Source: Eulemur rufifrons
Lineage: Eukaryota; Chordata; Mammalia; Primates; Lemuridae
Assembly: GCF_041146395.1 (NCBI RefSeq)
Contig: NC_090995.1
Location: forward strand, 13,395,501-13,459,500
DNA length: 64,000 nt
Direction: 5' to 3'
Positions 26,050-39,661 of the stretch are shown here, piece after piece. The notes below the pieces were generated by a model. It was not told where the DNA came from and ran no database searches. It saw only the letters and a list, made by a program, of their open reading frames with translations. Each line of letters opens with the position of its first letter. Within the stretch, counting starts at the first letter, position 1. The position numbers were made by a program, and so were the translations under genes.

Positions 26050-26700
26050 AGAAGACAATTCCCAACTTTACAGAAGGGTTTATCACAGGTTTTCTTTGAT
26101 AATGTTACCTCCCCAACAGAGGGATTTGTTCACTTGGCAGATAGCGAGTTCTCAGACACAGCTAAGCTGGTTACAGCGGAGGGTTTTTTATGACGTGGCA
26201 CCAGGAAGGAGCACAGTGGGGCAGTTCCTAACGGATGCATCCCCGAACAAAAGCGCCGGGCTGGTTTTATAAGCATGGGGTGAAGAAGCACGATCTGATT
26301 GGATCTTGCAATGAGGTGACTCCAGCAGGCACGATCGGACTGGATCCTGCCATGGGGTGATGCCCAGGCGCCATGTGATTCGATCCGGCATCCTGCCGTG
26401 CAGTGTCCGCTCCTTAATTCAGTCCCTGCGCCGCTCGGCCCAAGCCCTTAGGTTCCGCCCACGGTTGCACGCTTGGCTCATCTGGGTGTGCTCAGGTCAC
26501 GTGACCTTCCACCTGGGCGTCCGTGGCAACTGAAAGACAACTCACAACTCACATAAAAGTTGAGCCAGGTTGGTCTCATGAGGTTCCAAAAAGCAGGCCT
26601 TGAGAGCAGGCGTCAACTTGTAAAAGGGCTCACACAACTGTCAAGAAGCCCACGTGCTCCGCACACCTAACTGTCAGGCCTGTGCGACCACACGGCCACT
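26050..26700. repeat. Unclassified LTR-like stretch with internal tandem units
   Basis: This segment is moderately GC-rich and unlike its neighbours. It holds three roughly 41-bp units (26289-26329, 26330-26370, 26371-~26411), the first two clearly alike (CACGATCTGATTGGATCTTG / CACGATCGGACTGGATCCTG). Such U3-like duplications occur in LTRs, but I cannot place its ends or family. Confidence 0.35.
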
Positions 26701-26791
26701 TCGAGAGGGCAGGACTAGAAGACTGAGCCTTCCTCCCTGGGTCCCCCACTGAGCCACAAGAGTATGCTAAGAAGGGAAGCCGGCAAGGACA

Positions 26792-27151
26792 GTATTATGG
26801 ACTGAATTTTGTGCTCCCAAATTTTTATGCTAAAATCCTAAATCCCCAGTACCTCAGAATGCAACTGCATTTGGAGATAAGGTCTTTAAAGCGGTAATCA
26901 AGTTAAAACGAGGTCATTAGAATGGGCTCTCATCCAGTCTGACAGGTGACCTCTTAAGAAGAGGAGATTAGGACACAGACACACAGGGAAGACTGTGTGA
27001 AGTCCCTGGGAGACGCAGACATCTCCACCAGGCCAGGGAGAAAGGCCTCAGAAGAAACAATCCTACTGACACCTTGATCTTAAATTCCTGTTGTGTCAGC
27101 CACCCAGTTTGTGACATCTGTTACAGCAGCCCTTGGCAAACTGTTATAACA
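26792..27151 (+). mobile_element. MLT1-type (MaLR) solo LTR
   Basis: The order is ttatggactgaattttgtgctccc, cccagtacctcagaatgcaac, tttggagataaggtctttaaag, acgaggtcattagaatgggc, aggcctcagaagaaacaatcc, acaccttgatctt, gtcagccacccagtttgtg, gcagcccttggcaaac. It matches the MLT1 consensus along its length. Confidence 0.85.
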
Positions 27152-30100
27152 TAGACGGAAAATTGGAAAAGTCTTATTTTAAACTTCCTTCTACTGTTTT
27201 ATGGACTAAAAATATAATGTAGGAGTTTCCAAATCCCAGACAAGTCTATCAGAAGACAAAGGCAGACAATGCCTTCTGCCCTTTCCTGGTTCCCCACCCC
27301 CTTATTGAGTGTTATGCCAACTACATCTTCCTCTCCACCCTGGACTACAGTATTTCTTCTGCAGGTGTTGATTCCGCAGGGAGGGCTGCCCTGCAGAATG
27401 AGCATCATGTCAACTTCCTAATAGAAAACAGCACCAGAGAATGTCTCACCTTTCTTTTGAACAATCAACAAGCATTTACTCAGCTCCCACTATGGCAAGT
27501 GCGTGGGATTAAGCACAGCGGGGAAATGGATATTGTTTCTGACCCTTAAGAAGGAAACAAATTCACCTGCAAGGGAATTAAACCTACCCCAACACTCACA
27601 TCATTTAAACATGTTTTACCAATTACTTTTGCAAACGTTGTAGAAGAGTAAGTGACTTAGTAAGTCCTGAGCCTTCACTTAAGAAAGTGGCCTGGAACTT
27701 ATTAACTGGGGGGTAGAAGAGGGAAAGGGTCAGCGTTATAGACAAAAAGAGTTACATTCTTTCACTGAAAATAGGCCACGCATCATCAAAACAATTTAAT
27801 ATATTATTTCCCTTTAATAGAGGCTCAAATCAAATGTCTCACTCAGTCAAACTAAGTTAGGAGAGAAACTGTCTTTCCGCTCCCAGGTCAGCGCCAGCAG
27901 GCCTGTTTGGAAACACCGTTGGCTGAATCCTATTTGTGTCATTAAAAAATTACCTTAACTGCTCGCTGCCAAGAGTAATTTGCCGGGCATTGTCCATTCC
28001 TCAGAAGCAGAACGAACGTTTGCTGTGGCTCTGACTGTCTGTGAAGTAGCATCGCAAGACAAATGCCTACAGCAGCTGGAGAAAGTGAGCTGGTGACAGA
28101 GAGGAGCCCTCGGTAGGACGTGACAAGACCTTCGGGGCCAAGTGTCCAGATGGCCACAGGCCACTGCAAAGCATCAGGACATTTGGACCACATGCGTAAG
28201 TAGTCTCAGGAATGTCACTGGTTTCCAATTCTGGTCCCTTTATCACCTCTCACCCTCACATGTGAGACCTAGGAAAGTAGAGCAGGGTGTGTGCAGGTGC
28301 CCGAGTGTGTGAGTGAGCACCCCGATTCTGAAGCGGCACCCCCCACTCCCTCCCTCCTCTCTCTCTCTCTGTGCGTGTGTGTGTCATTTGTTCCTAAGGC
28401 CCTTGCTTTGGCAAGTGGAGTTACTGAGGGGGTGGAGAGGAACTGTCTGGAAGCTGGGAGGTGACTCGCTGGGGAGCAGCTCTGCAAGACAAAGAAACGT
28501 CTCTCCTGACTCCTGCCGTCTCCAGGCTGGGGTCTCTGTCTCCCTTAGAGACTCTGTCCCACCTCCAAGGCTGTGCCATGTGCTGGCTGTGCTTGACCGA
28601 CCCCCCAGCCTGCTCCGTGCCCCAGGAGGCCGAGGGGCCCACATTATGCCAAGAACAGGGGTTGTGTCCCCCCCAACTCCGTCTCTGCAGGGCGGCTACA
28701 GCCCTCGGTGACAGTCTGTTTAGTGAGGGGAACGGGGGCCCTCTTCCCAGCTCTGCCCTGTCGCAGCTGTTGCTGTCTGCCCTGCCCCTGCGTCTGCGAG
28801 GAGCCACATGGCAGTCAGGGAGGGCGCCTCTTTCGTCTCCTTTCCAGAGAGAACTTGTCGTTCAGCAGCAAGACAGGGGTTAATTGACTGCTTTCCGCCT
28901 TCGAGGTCTGTTTTGCTGTTGTAGCTGCTGCTGTCTGGCCACACTCTTTGTGAGCAGCCCCAGCGAATGACTGAATAGGGCCCGGGGGCCTGACCGCTTC
29001 TGCGGGACAGCAGGGACCCCTCTACCTGGCAGTCTCCACCTCCAGCCTCGTGCTGGGTTGGCTAAGACTTTGTCCCATCTGCCTGGCGCTCTGGGGCTCC
29101 CCTGCCCAGTCCTGCGTCCCCCTCTCCTTTTCCCCCAGGTATCCGTCTGCATCTGCAGCTGACGGCTTTCCTGCTCCTTCCTCTTCCTCCCCCTCTTATC
29201 GTCCACAGACACAACCCCAGTGAATCCTAACTCCACACTCCTAACTCACCCCGGCATCTGTTTCCTGGAGAATCCAACTCGCACGTGGCTTATTAAACTT
29301 TCCCCAAGTTACCCGGTTTGATTGTGCCGTCTTCCCTGTCAGGCCCCTGACTGCTGCACCCCGATGCTCATTTCATGAAATCTCACATGGGTTAACGTGT
29401 CCTGGGGAGGAGAAGCCCCTGGACCCTTCTGGGCCGCCCTGTCCATGTTTGTGACAAAGGGAAGTGGAATGCAGAGACCACAGTTCTTGTGGCCCCCGGG
29501 GTCCCCCCCCCCAGCACGCCCCATCGCCCACACCCGCACCCACACCAGCTCATTCGGGCCGGGCCATGGGCTCCTGGGACCGCAGGCAAAGCGGGAGAGG
29601 GCGGGAGAAGCCGCTGGACCCTGGAGCACAAGCAGTGACAGTGATGAGAAGTGCAGGTCTCTGGCTTCCCTCAACAGGAACTTAGAAAAGCACATTTAAT
29701 CCCAATCAGTTGGAGGAAAACATCCGAAGTCGTTGAAGCAGTGAGGCAAAAATAGCACCAGAAAGGTTCAAAGTCTATTCATTAACCGTGGAATGCAAAC
29801 TTGTTCCCAGGGCTGGTGGCCCTCCCGGCCCGGATCTGTGCTCTGCAGAGGGAGATTAGTTAGGAGCCGGTGCTCCGCAGGCGGGTGGTTCCGAACCGCT
29901 CAGGTTAGGACATGGGACGCCTAATCGCTTTGGGGAAACATCTAGGTTAGTCATTTTTAGTCCTCTTTTTGCAGGGCTCCACGTATTTTCTAATTCTCTC
30001 AAGGTGGCACTCACGCCAGCAAATCCTAAACACAAAATTATCTTAGTTATTAAAAGTGACTATGTCACACAGAACCCGAACACACAGCCCGCATTTTCTA

Positions 30101-31236
30101 GGGCCATTCTAATTCCAAGGATTCTGACCTGTTGACAAAAACATACTTCTTATCAAACCGTGTATTTTCTTTGGGGTTCAGAGAATCTGGTCCTGTTGTC
30201 CAGGTAGCATTTTAGGTAAGGAGGTGAGGAAGGGGAAGTATGGCTGAACTTGAAGTTCTGGAACTTCAAAAATGCTAAGATTTATTCTTATCGTGTCAGT
30301 TCTTGGTTCTTTCACGTAATGAATAGATGAATCCTTTTGGCCCTCTCGCCCCGACACGTATGTAGTCCCGTAACTGCCATTTCTCTCTCACTGTTCCTTC
30401 CACCCAGAGCCCACGGACGTTCCCCCTGTACTCGAAGCAATTCACTGTCTTACGTCCTCCACTTCCAGGAGACGGTTACGTCTGTGTGAACCGCTCACCT
30501 GTATCAGTTAGGATCGGTTGTACGTGAAATACCCAGGAAAGTGGCTTAAATAATACAGAGGTTTCTTATGTAGGTGGGTCAGGATAGAATAGTGACTCCA
30601 CGATATCAGACTCCTCCGTCTTCCGCTCCACCCGGCCCCGCCACCCCCCAGCCTTGGTTTCCGTCCTTACACTGGTCCATGATCCAAGCTGGCTGCCAGG
30701 CTGAACGAAGGAGAGAGGAGAAGGAAAGGCACACACATAGGAACGCCTTCCCGGTGACGGCTCTCGTAAAGACTTCTCTTCCTGCTCCCCTTCCCACCCA
30801 GGGACTTCCACTTACGTATTTTGGGCCACCCCTAACTGCTCTGATTCATGCCCAGCACACACTCTTCTATTACAATTTGATTTCCCCTATAGGATGAGAG
30901 CCACTGAGTATTATATCCACACGTCAGTTGCATTCGTCATTGTCGTGAATCCGGCAGCCTTTTGTTCTGCTCTTCAGTCTCTTGTGAGCAAGGCCGCAGT
31001 GGTGTTTCCTCAAGGGGGACCGACAGCGTCATATTTCGGAGCCTGTGGAGCTGAGGGCAAGACCTGAGAACGGTGACATCAAAATGCCCCCCACCGAGGC
31101 CCCTTGGTGGACTGGCATTCAGCCAGCCCTGCTCCTGTGCCAGCCACTGTCTCAGTAGAGGCCCTTTTAAGACGTCACCGTGACGTGAGCTGTGTCGATT
31201 AGCTGAGTGACATCCACTCACAAAAGCTACGGAATG

Positions 31237-31240
<4 letters not shown>

Positions 31241-31271
<31 letters not shown>
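31241..31271 (+). repeat. (TG)n microsatellite
   Basis: Uninterrupted TG dinucleotide run of about 15 units. Confidence 0.97.
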
Positions 31272-31273
<2 letters not shown>

Positions 31274-33352
31274 ATGCATGTCCAGAGAAACATAACTTCT
31301 TAACAACAGCAGGAAGCTCAAATATAGCAGTCGGTTCAATCTGATATATCACATGGTCTTTAATTAAAGTGACACTTCGTATCACTGGAGGCGTTCCTCT
31401 AAGTAAATGTTGGTTGAATGAGTGGGATATATGGAGGGTAGATGGATTGATGGACAGATGGATGGAGCTAGAACTAAGCTATTTCACTTTAACTTTGAAC
31501 TTAACAGCTCACAGGTATTAGTACAAAGTTGCTGAGCTATGGAAGATGATCGGCTAATTTCTTACTATATTGGAAACAAAATTATTTTTCCATGTACCTC
31601 ATTTCATTTAAAAGATGACTTTAGAGAATAGCTGAATTTAGAATAGAGCCAAATAATAGACCACTGTGGATTTTCCCTAAACAAAACGAGAAATTATCTG
31701 TTTACGACCTTTACGTCGGAAGACAATGGCTTAAGCAAATGGAAATCTGAAAGTTGTGCTGAGACATTTAAAGATTCACACCGAGAGGGTGAGGATTCTC
31801 TTAATCCTCCCGTCTTATATTGATATCTGTGGGGAAATAGAGACTATGGATCGTATCTAGATGACGATTTTCATCTTTGCAGAATTGAAAAGCTAAGCGG
31901 TTTTCATGACTCACACTTTTATTAGGAGATTATTTTAAATGCACAGACAAAAGTCTTTGGCGGTGGCAAAATTGCATGCAACGCTAGTGAATTTTGTTAG
32001 GAGGCGCGTCAGTGAAAACCCAGCTGGCAAACAAAACGACAGCCTCGGTTTTTCAACACTTCACCACAAGCTATAAAAGAATGTCCCCGAATCACCAAGT
32101 GACTCTGGTGATTATTCATATTAATGAAGACAAAACTATAATAAGCTCCAGAAAAGCCCACCGCACACCCATGCTGCAGAGTCAGGGACCAGCCGGATGA
32201 ACTCACAGAAGAGCCACCCCGTGCAGGTTTCCTTGACAACTGTTCCCATAGAGCCAGCGTTCAAAGATAGGCTCAGACAAAGCAACTGGAAAGATTAATT
32301 GGCGATCGTGCCCCAATATCTCGGCATCGAGATCTGATGGTAAACGTGTGAACGATTTCTAAATTTCGGTGTGTGCTTTGAGCCTCACTTTTCTCCTTTC
32401 ACGGTTATTTTTTTGTGGAATTCCCGCTGCTTCTGTCTCGTTCCAAAATAACAAACCCGTTTTTTAAAAAAAGGATAACAACCTCAGTGAAACTGCTACC
32501 TCGGAAAATCTAACCCATAAGATAATTCCTTCTCGTTTAAAAATAACAAGCCCACCAAGGGAGCAGCAGGTGGCCGCACAGAGGGGAGCCTCGGACGGGA
32601 GGAATCTCTGAGGGTTTTGTCACAGCTCTGTTCGGTGTCGCCGTGTGGCTGTGGGTGTCAGCTGTGCCGCCAAACACCGGGAAATTGATTCATAACCCAA
32701 ACTGCCGAGGAACCTCGAGCTCACTCCGAGAAAAAGGAGACTCGGTTCTCCTGTGTCAGCCTGGTTTCCATCTGCTTGCAGGACAGAGACATCTCGGCAA
32801 GGGACTCCAGCGCAGAAGGAAACCTGTGTGCAAACAGCGGAAAATCTGAAAAGGGCTGGGGACGCGGGCGTGAGTGTAACAATAGCACCGACGACACAAA
32901 GAAACCCAATCCGTTGGCATAAGAGAAACCTCTGAGCTGTTAAAATAGCATCACTAAGCCAATTCTGGTCACCCAAATAAGCGAGGCCAGAAATTACGCT
33001 CCCTCCACCGCAGGAAGGAGAAGAGGGACGTCCGGGGTGCTGAGCCAGCCCAGCTTTGCCATTCGACCTTGTCACTTAGCGGACGTGGTTTGGGATTATT
33101 ATTGGATGTGTCTGCATAGAATAACCAAGGTCAGCCTGGCGGTGTGGCCATCGTATTGTCCCCATCCCAGCCAGAAGCACTTTTCTCCTCATCTAAGCAG
33201 GAGGATTGGGATATAGTAATAGAAACAGACTGGCCGCTCACAAACCCTCGCCCCCTAAGAGAGGGATTCGCAAATCCAAGACACGTCTTACAGTTCGGTC
33301 ACGTCAGAAAATTAGTGATTCCCTCAAAGAGAAATAATTGGAAGTAACTTTG

Positions 33353-33358
<6 letters not shown>

Positions 33359-33384
<26 letters not shown>

Positions 33385-33688
33385 CAGCGTCTCGCTCTGT
33401 CGCCCGGGCTAGAGTGAGTGCCATGGCGTGAGCCTAGATCGCAGCAACCTCAAACTCCTGGGCCCAAGCAATCCTCCTGCCTCAGCCTCCCGAGTAGCTG
33501 GGACTACAGGCATGCGCCACCATGCCCGGCTAATTTTTTCTATACATTTTTAGTTGTCCAGCTAATTTCTTTCTATTTTTAGTAGAGACGGGGGTCTCGC
33601 TCTTGCTCAGGCTGGTCTCGAGCTCCTCACCTCAAGTGATCCTCCTGCCTCGGCCTCCCAGAGTGCTAGGATTACAGGCGTGAGCCTG
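33359..33688 (-). mobile_element. Strepsirrhine-type dimeric Alu lacking its 5' end
   Basis: Reverse copy with a (TTTA)n tail, ending at GTGAGCC so the first ~13 bases of the element are missing. The target-site duplication ACTTTGTTTTTA occurs at 33347-33358 and 33689-33700. Confidence 0.93.
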
Positions 33689-34552
33689 ACTTTGTTTTTA
33701 ACTAAATAAGCAGTACAGCTCCAGCCACGGCATTCATACCAGTCTGTTCATTTTGTAGTGTTGTGATTTGCATGTTCTTGTTTGCTGCTTTCATCAACTG
33801 TAAACTTCTTCAGCCAAAAGATATGCGTGTGAGGAAGAGGATGAGTCTCCCATTTCCCTTCGTCTGTCCGGCAGGCAGGAATCCCGTCGACAAACACCCC
33901 CAGAGGCCCCCCCGTGTGCTGCCCCCGAGCCGTAGTGTCCTGAAGGGGGGGCAGGCAGACCCAGGGACCTGACCTCCCGGGGGTCCCTGGCGTGGGGACC
34001 AGGAAACACCTCGCTGAGCAAGTGGGACTTTGCTCACAGCTTTCTTGGCACAGGTGGTGGGAAAAGGAGAACTCTTCGGGCAGAAGGAACAGCGCGTGCA
34101 GGAAGGGCCCAAAGAAAGGATGAGATGTCCCCGACACACAAAGCAAGTCCTTCAGCCTGGAAAGACAGGCGTGGTCTTGAGTCCCTGTGAGAACAGTTAG
34201 GCTCGGTCCTCGGGGCAGAGGAGGTGACGAAGGGTGTTAAGTCAGGGATCGGTTTGATCTGTGTACTGGGGTTATCGGTCCCTTCAGCCTTTTGATTTTC
34301 CAGCCATGTCCTTGCCTGACGCCTAATGTCCTTGCCTGCCTGTCACCTAAGAGTCATTCCATGTCCCATTTTGGGGGGGTGTAAGGGAATCCCTTAAATC
34401 TGTCTTACTTTCTAGCACGCTTGCTTGTGGGATGCAAAATAGGCTTTAGCACCTGAAGAACTTAATCAGTAATCACTTAGGAAAAAAAGTTATATTTCCC
34501 TTGTAGTATTTATACCTGTCCGTGTTCTCCTCTCAGACTCAAGGGCGAGGTA

Positions 34553-34830
34553 GCGTGGTGTAGCAGCTGAGAAAGTGTGGACCGCGGAGCCTCGGGTTCA
34601 AATCCTGGCTCCGGCACTTACTTCCCTGTGTGGACTTGGGCAGGTTCCTGAATTTCTCTGTTCCTTCGTTTTCTCATTTAAAAAATGTGGATAATCGTGG
34701 GATCTCACAGGCAGAGTGACACTTAATTTATCATCCAAAGTGGAAATTTGGGAGAAGGAAGGGGGTTCTGGCACAAGCCAATGTATCCAAGGAGCTTAGA
34801 GCAGAGCCTGGCACGGAGCGAGTGTGGTTT
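34553..34830 (+). repeat. MIR with intact tRNA-like head
   Basis: gtagcagctgagaaagtgtggacc...cgggttcaaatcctggctccggcac, then cttgggcaggttcctgaatttctctg and gcagagcctggcacggagcgag. A B-box-like GGTTCAAATCC is visible. A ~60-bp stretch in the middle departs from MIR. Confidence 0.75.
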
Positions 34831-35229
34831 GCTGTCGGCAAACTAGACTAGAGCCACCAACTAGTTTTAAATGTCAACATCGTTGGAAGGGAGAATTACG
34901 AAATGTTTAGAACTCCATGGTACTAGAGCAAACTTGAAAGTATTTTACCTTATTGAAGATTGTCTTTTGATAGAAAACTAAGCAAAGAGATAAAAAAAAA
35001 AAAAAACCTCAATAAAAACAAACCATAGGTGTGCTTGGAAAGACAAACATTTTGACGGGCAATACTGGTTAAACACCAATAGAGGTACCTGTTCAAATAG
35101 GATTTAAAGCAATCAGATGTACAGATATGGGTGTGAGCCTTCTAGAAGCATCCATTAGATGAGCACTTAATTTTGTTCTGATTATTAAAGTCATAGCCAC
35201 CGGTTACGAAAAATTTGAAGAAGAAAATG

Positions 35230-35577
35230 GGCCTGGCGCGGTGGCTCATGCCTGTAATCCTAGCACTCTGGGAGGCCGAGACGGGAGGATCGCTCGAGGT
35301 CAGGAGTTCAAGACCAGCCTGAGCAAGAGCAAGAACCCATCTCTACTAAAAAAATCAAAAGAAATTAACTGGACAACTAAAAATATGTAGAAAAAATTGG
35401 CTGGCTGTAGTGGCCCATGCCTGTAGTCCCAGCTACTCGGGAGACTGAGGCAGGAGGATCGCTTGAGCCCAGGAGTTGGAGGTTGCTGTGAGCTAGGCTG
35501 ACGCCATGGCACTCTAGCCTGGGCAACAGAGCGAGACTCTGTCTCAAAAATTTTTTTTTTAATTAAAAAAAAAAAAT
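35230..35577 (+). mobile_element. Strepsirrhine-type dimeric Alu
   Basis: Forward copy from GGCCTGGCGCGG to an A/T-mixed tail. It is more diverged than its neighbours (for example TTGGCTGGCTGTAGTGG in the linker-to-right-arm junction). Confidence 0.93.
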
Positions 35578-37009
35578 CCATGTTGGTTTCACTAAGGACA
35601 CAGCCCAGAGATCCACGTGATTTGTGGACAAGCAAAGAGGAAGACAGGAGGGAAAAGGGAGGCAGAGCCCTCAGGGAGGTGGCTCGTGAGTTTGGAAGAG
35701 TTTCCCCTTGCTGTGCTTTCGCCTCTTGCAGGCGAGGAGTGGATACTAGAACTGACGTTAAAGAGGCCGAGTTTGTGGTGGCCTGTGTGGTGACATCCAC
35801 AGTGGCCCCAGATTTTTCTCACTTCTTTTCTCTGTGTCACTGCCTGAAATTCCACCAATTACAGTTTTATTGGGGTTAAAAGTATCTCACTTCAAAGGTG
35901 AATATCTTCAGTCATTCATGCCTTAAAAGAACATTGCTTTGCTCACTCAGCCCCTCCTAACCCCCAGCTTGGGTCAGCCATGCCGAAAGGGAATGGAGTG
36001 CGGGCTGGGGCAGATCGTTTTGGAGCCAGGTGGGAGGTGAGTGGGACAGGAGCTGCAGAGAGAAGGACTCTGGGATGCTGGAGGCTGAGAACTCTTACTA
36101 TTTCATCGATAAAAGGGAACAGAAGCGGAGAACAGAGACAAACAAGAGAAAGTGGGTAGGCCCCCAAAGAAACATGCCCCTCTTGGTCATCTTGCTCAAG
36201 GGTAGTTCTGCTTATTTGAACACATTTACCAAGAATGTCTCAGTTGCTCTATTGTCCAGGCTTAGTGTTCTAACTGTAAATTGGAAATCTAGGGATGGCA
36301 GAGTAAGGTCCAAGCAGAGAGTCAACATTGGTACATGTAGTTGCTTGGTTTCCAGTGTCGTCGGCACTGTGGCTTACCAACAGAGTATTTCGTTTCGTGG
36401 TCTGGGTTTCAAAATTCTCAGATCTGTCATTATGCCCACACCGAAATCACAAACCACTGGGACTGGAGAAAAGATTTTTCATGTGGGGAGGGAGGGGAAG
36501 GGAAGCAATACACACATTTGCAAAGAACTAAGTGATTTCCAAAACGATTCAACAGAATCTCAGCTTCATTGACATCTCGGTCCTGCAGCCTCTCTGCAAA
36601 GACTCCCCAAGCTGTTGAAGGCTTTAACATAAGATGCCAAGCTGCCCTAGAAACGGCAGAGCAGCCTAAGGTGGCATCTGTGTTTTGACAAATCAACTTC
36701 TAGGAATCAAAACCCCCCTTCATGCAAGAGCATGGGCATTGAACCCTTTCCAAGCTTGACAGATACGAAGCAATCGTGTCCTTCTTCTCCTACTTCTGCC
36801 AGGGGTCCTTTGATATCTGCATATAGTTTCAGGGTCTCCTTTTGGTTTTTGACTCCATCCCTAGCTGAATGTTTCTTCTTCTCCTTTTGCCGAAGCAAAT
36901 ACTGTATGTTGATCCCTTCCTCCTTCCTCTCTCTACACACCGTGAGTGGCATTTCTCCAACAGTATCCCATTCAGCTTCTATTTTATTTTTGTATTAATT
37001 GTTAATGAC

Positions 37010-37290
37010 CTTGTAATTTTAGAATAGTTGTAGATTTACAGAAAAATTGCAAAAATAGTCCAGAGACACCACGCCCAATTTCCCCATTGTTAGCATGTTA
37101 CGTTAGGAGGGTACATTGGCACAAAGAATGAACCAATCTTGACACACTATTATTAACTGAAGTCCATAGCTTATTCAGATTGCTTTAGTCTGTCCCTAAC
37201 GTCCTTTCTCACTTCCAGAGTTCCACCCAGGATATGACATTGCATCCAAATGTCATGTCTTCTTAGATTCTTCTTGACTCGGAGAGTTTA
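37010..37290 (-). mobile_element. Ancient L1 fragment
   Basis: agaatagttgtagatttacagaaaaattgc, aatttccccattgttagc, ttattaactgaagtccatagc, gttccacccaggatatgac recall an old L1 (L1ME-type) region. The subfamily and strand are uncertain. AT-rich sequence follows to about 37620. Confidence 0.45.
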
Positions 37291-37899
37291 TGATTATTAA
37301 CATTTGATTAAAGAGCTGTTCCAGACATAGCCATAACAGACCAGCAAACCCATAATAATATAACATATATTAATTATACATGTTTTATTACTTTCACAAG
37401 AAAATATGTAAAATAAGCACTTGGTTGAAAGTGCATACTAGTCTATATCATTTACTTTCTGTGACATGAATACTATTTATTTAAGCAACACAACAACAGG
37501 AATAGTTAACAGTGGCAGTTAGTAGTGATTAGTAGCAGGACTAATGGAACTAATAACACATGTTAGCAAAACCATACCAAATTTTTTAAAATAAACTTTT
37601 AATTTTACAATAGGTTTTTTTTTCCCAGCTTCTATGTTATATTTACATCGTCCTTCATTCTCATGCCCCTTCTGGAAGACCCCGTGACTAAGCCTCAGGC
37701 AACCAGATCATAGGAAGAGCTTGAAGAGCATTTTAAGTAGCGCTGGTCATCTGCGGAGAACACAGGCCAGGAAGTCAGCTTGCTTTTGACGAGGACAGCT
37801 GGGGTAACCTTGACAACGTTTCATTCTCCCGTGCCTTCGTTTTTTCCCTTCTGTAAAATGAAAATTAAAAAAAAAAAATCATTTAAAAATAGTACTTAG

Positions 37900-38245
<346 letters not shown>

Positions 38246-39153
38246 TAAAAATAGTACTTAGCATATAGCACTTTTGCATGTACTGTCTTGTTTGATCCCC
38301 GAAGCAACCCCGTTAGGGTGGGTATTTCCGTGTGCAAATGGGCTGGACTCCTGGCACCGCTGGCTGGGGCTGCACACGCTGCTACGTCCTACACGCCGTC
38401 CCTCCTTGCCGACACATTTTCCATGCGCCCCTCCCTCGGGGAACAGGACCCTCTCCCAGCTCAGCGGTAAGCCCTGAGCCGTCCAAGCCAATCACAGTGG
38501 TCTTATTTTCTTGGCCAGTTTTTGTTTTAGGGGTGGGCAGATAGCCCAGTTCTGGCTAACGAAACAGGAGATGAAGTCTGCTGGGGATGGAGGGAAGGGA
38601 GGAGAGGAGAGGCTTCTGGGAGAGTCTTCCAGCTGCTGGAAAGACACGGGGACGGGACAGGCCTGCCAGACCCCGTGCTGCGTCTGATGCCTGGGAGTGT
38701 GGAGACCTAGGAGTGTGTGACCATGCGAGAAACCAGCCTAGAGAACAGCCAACAAGTTAGAGTGACAGAGGGAAAGGACAGAAGAACGTAGGACCTTGAT
38801 GAGGTCGAGCCCCTGAACTAAGCAAGCCTGGACCCGCCCTACCTTAAGCCTCCATATTCCAGGAAGTAATAAATCTCCTGATCTCCAGGGTTTTCTGTCC
38901 TATGCAATGCAAGACAATCTAAATCGTGTGTCAAATGTGTCAAATCCTACAGGTACGTTTGAGGCCTCTGGCTCTAAATGGACCGCTCAGCCTGCACCCA
39001 TATGAGTTCAAGTGCTCTCCCTAGGGTTCCAAGCGATGGTTCTCAGCCTGGACTGTACATTAAAATCACCTGGGGGCATTCAAAACATACTCGTGCCCAG
39101 ACCTTACCCTCACAGGCTCTCCTGCGATTGGCCTAGGCTGGGGTCTAGGGCTT

Positions 39154-39495
39154 GATTTTTTTTTTTTTTTTTTTTGAGACAGAGTCTCACTCTGTTGCCC
39201 AGGCTAGAGTGAGTGCCGTGGCGTCAGCCTCGCTCACAGCAACCTCAAACTCCTGGGCTCAAGCGATCCTCCTGCCTCAGCCTCCCGAGTAGCTGGGACT
39301 ACAGGCATGCACCACCATGCCCGGCTAATTTTTTCTATATATATTTTTAGCTGTCCATATAATTCCTTTCTATTTTTAGTAGAGATGGGGTCTCGCTCTT
39401 GCTCAGGCTGGTCTCGAACTCCTGAGCTCAAACGATCCGCCCACCTCGGCCTCCCAGAGTGCTAGGATTACAGGCGTGAGCCACCGCGCCCGGCC
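39154..39495 (-). mobile_element. Strepsirrhine-type dimeric Alu
   Basis: Full reverse copy from poly-T to CGCGCCCGGCC, with the same ATATGGACAGCT linker variant as the copies at 11233 and 37900. Confidence 0.95.
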
Positions 39496-39661
39496 TTTTT
39501 TTTTCTTTTTTAAGAGACAGGGTCTCTCCCTGTTGCCCAGTCTGGAGTGCAATGGCACCATCATAGCTCACTGCAGCCTTGAACTCTTGGGCTCAAGGGA
39601 TCCCCCTGCCTCAGCCTCCCCAAGTAGCTGGGACTACGGGCAAGCACCACCATGCCTGGCC
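39496..39661 (-). mobile_element. Alu-related monomer (FLAM/FRAM type)
   Basis: It directly abuts the preceding Alu in the same orientation: T-run, AGAGACAGGGTCTCTCCCTG, ATCATAGCTCACTGCAGCC, ending CATGCCTGGCC. Confidence 0.85.

Noticed and set aside
34553..34640. tRNA gene suggested by the GGTTCAAATCC B-box
   Set aside because: The flanks follow the MIR consensus and no cloverleaf can be drawn; it is a tRNA-derived SINE head.
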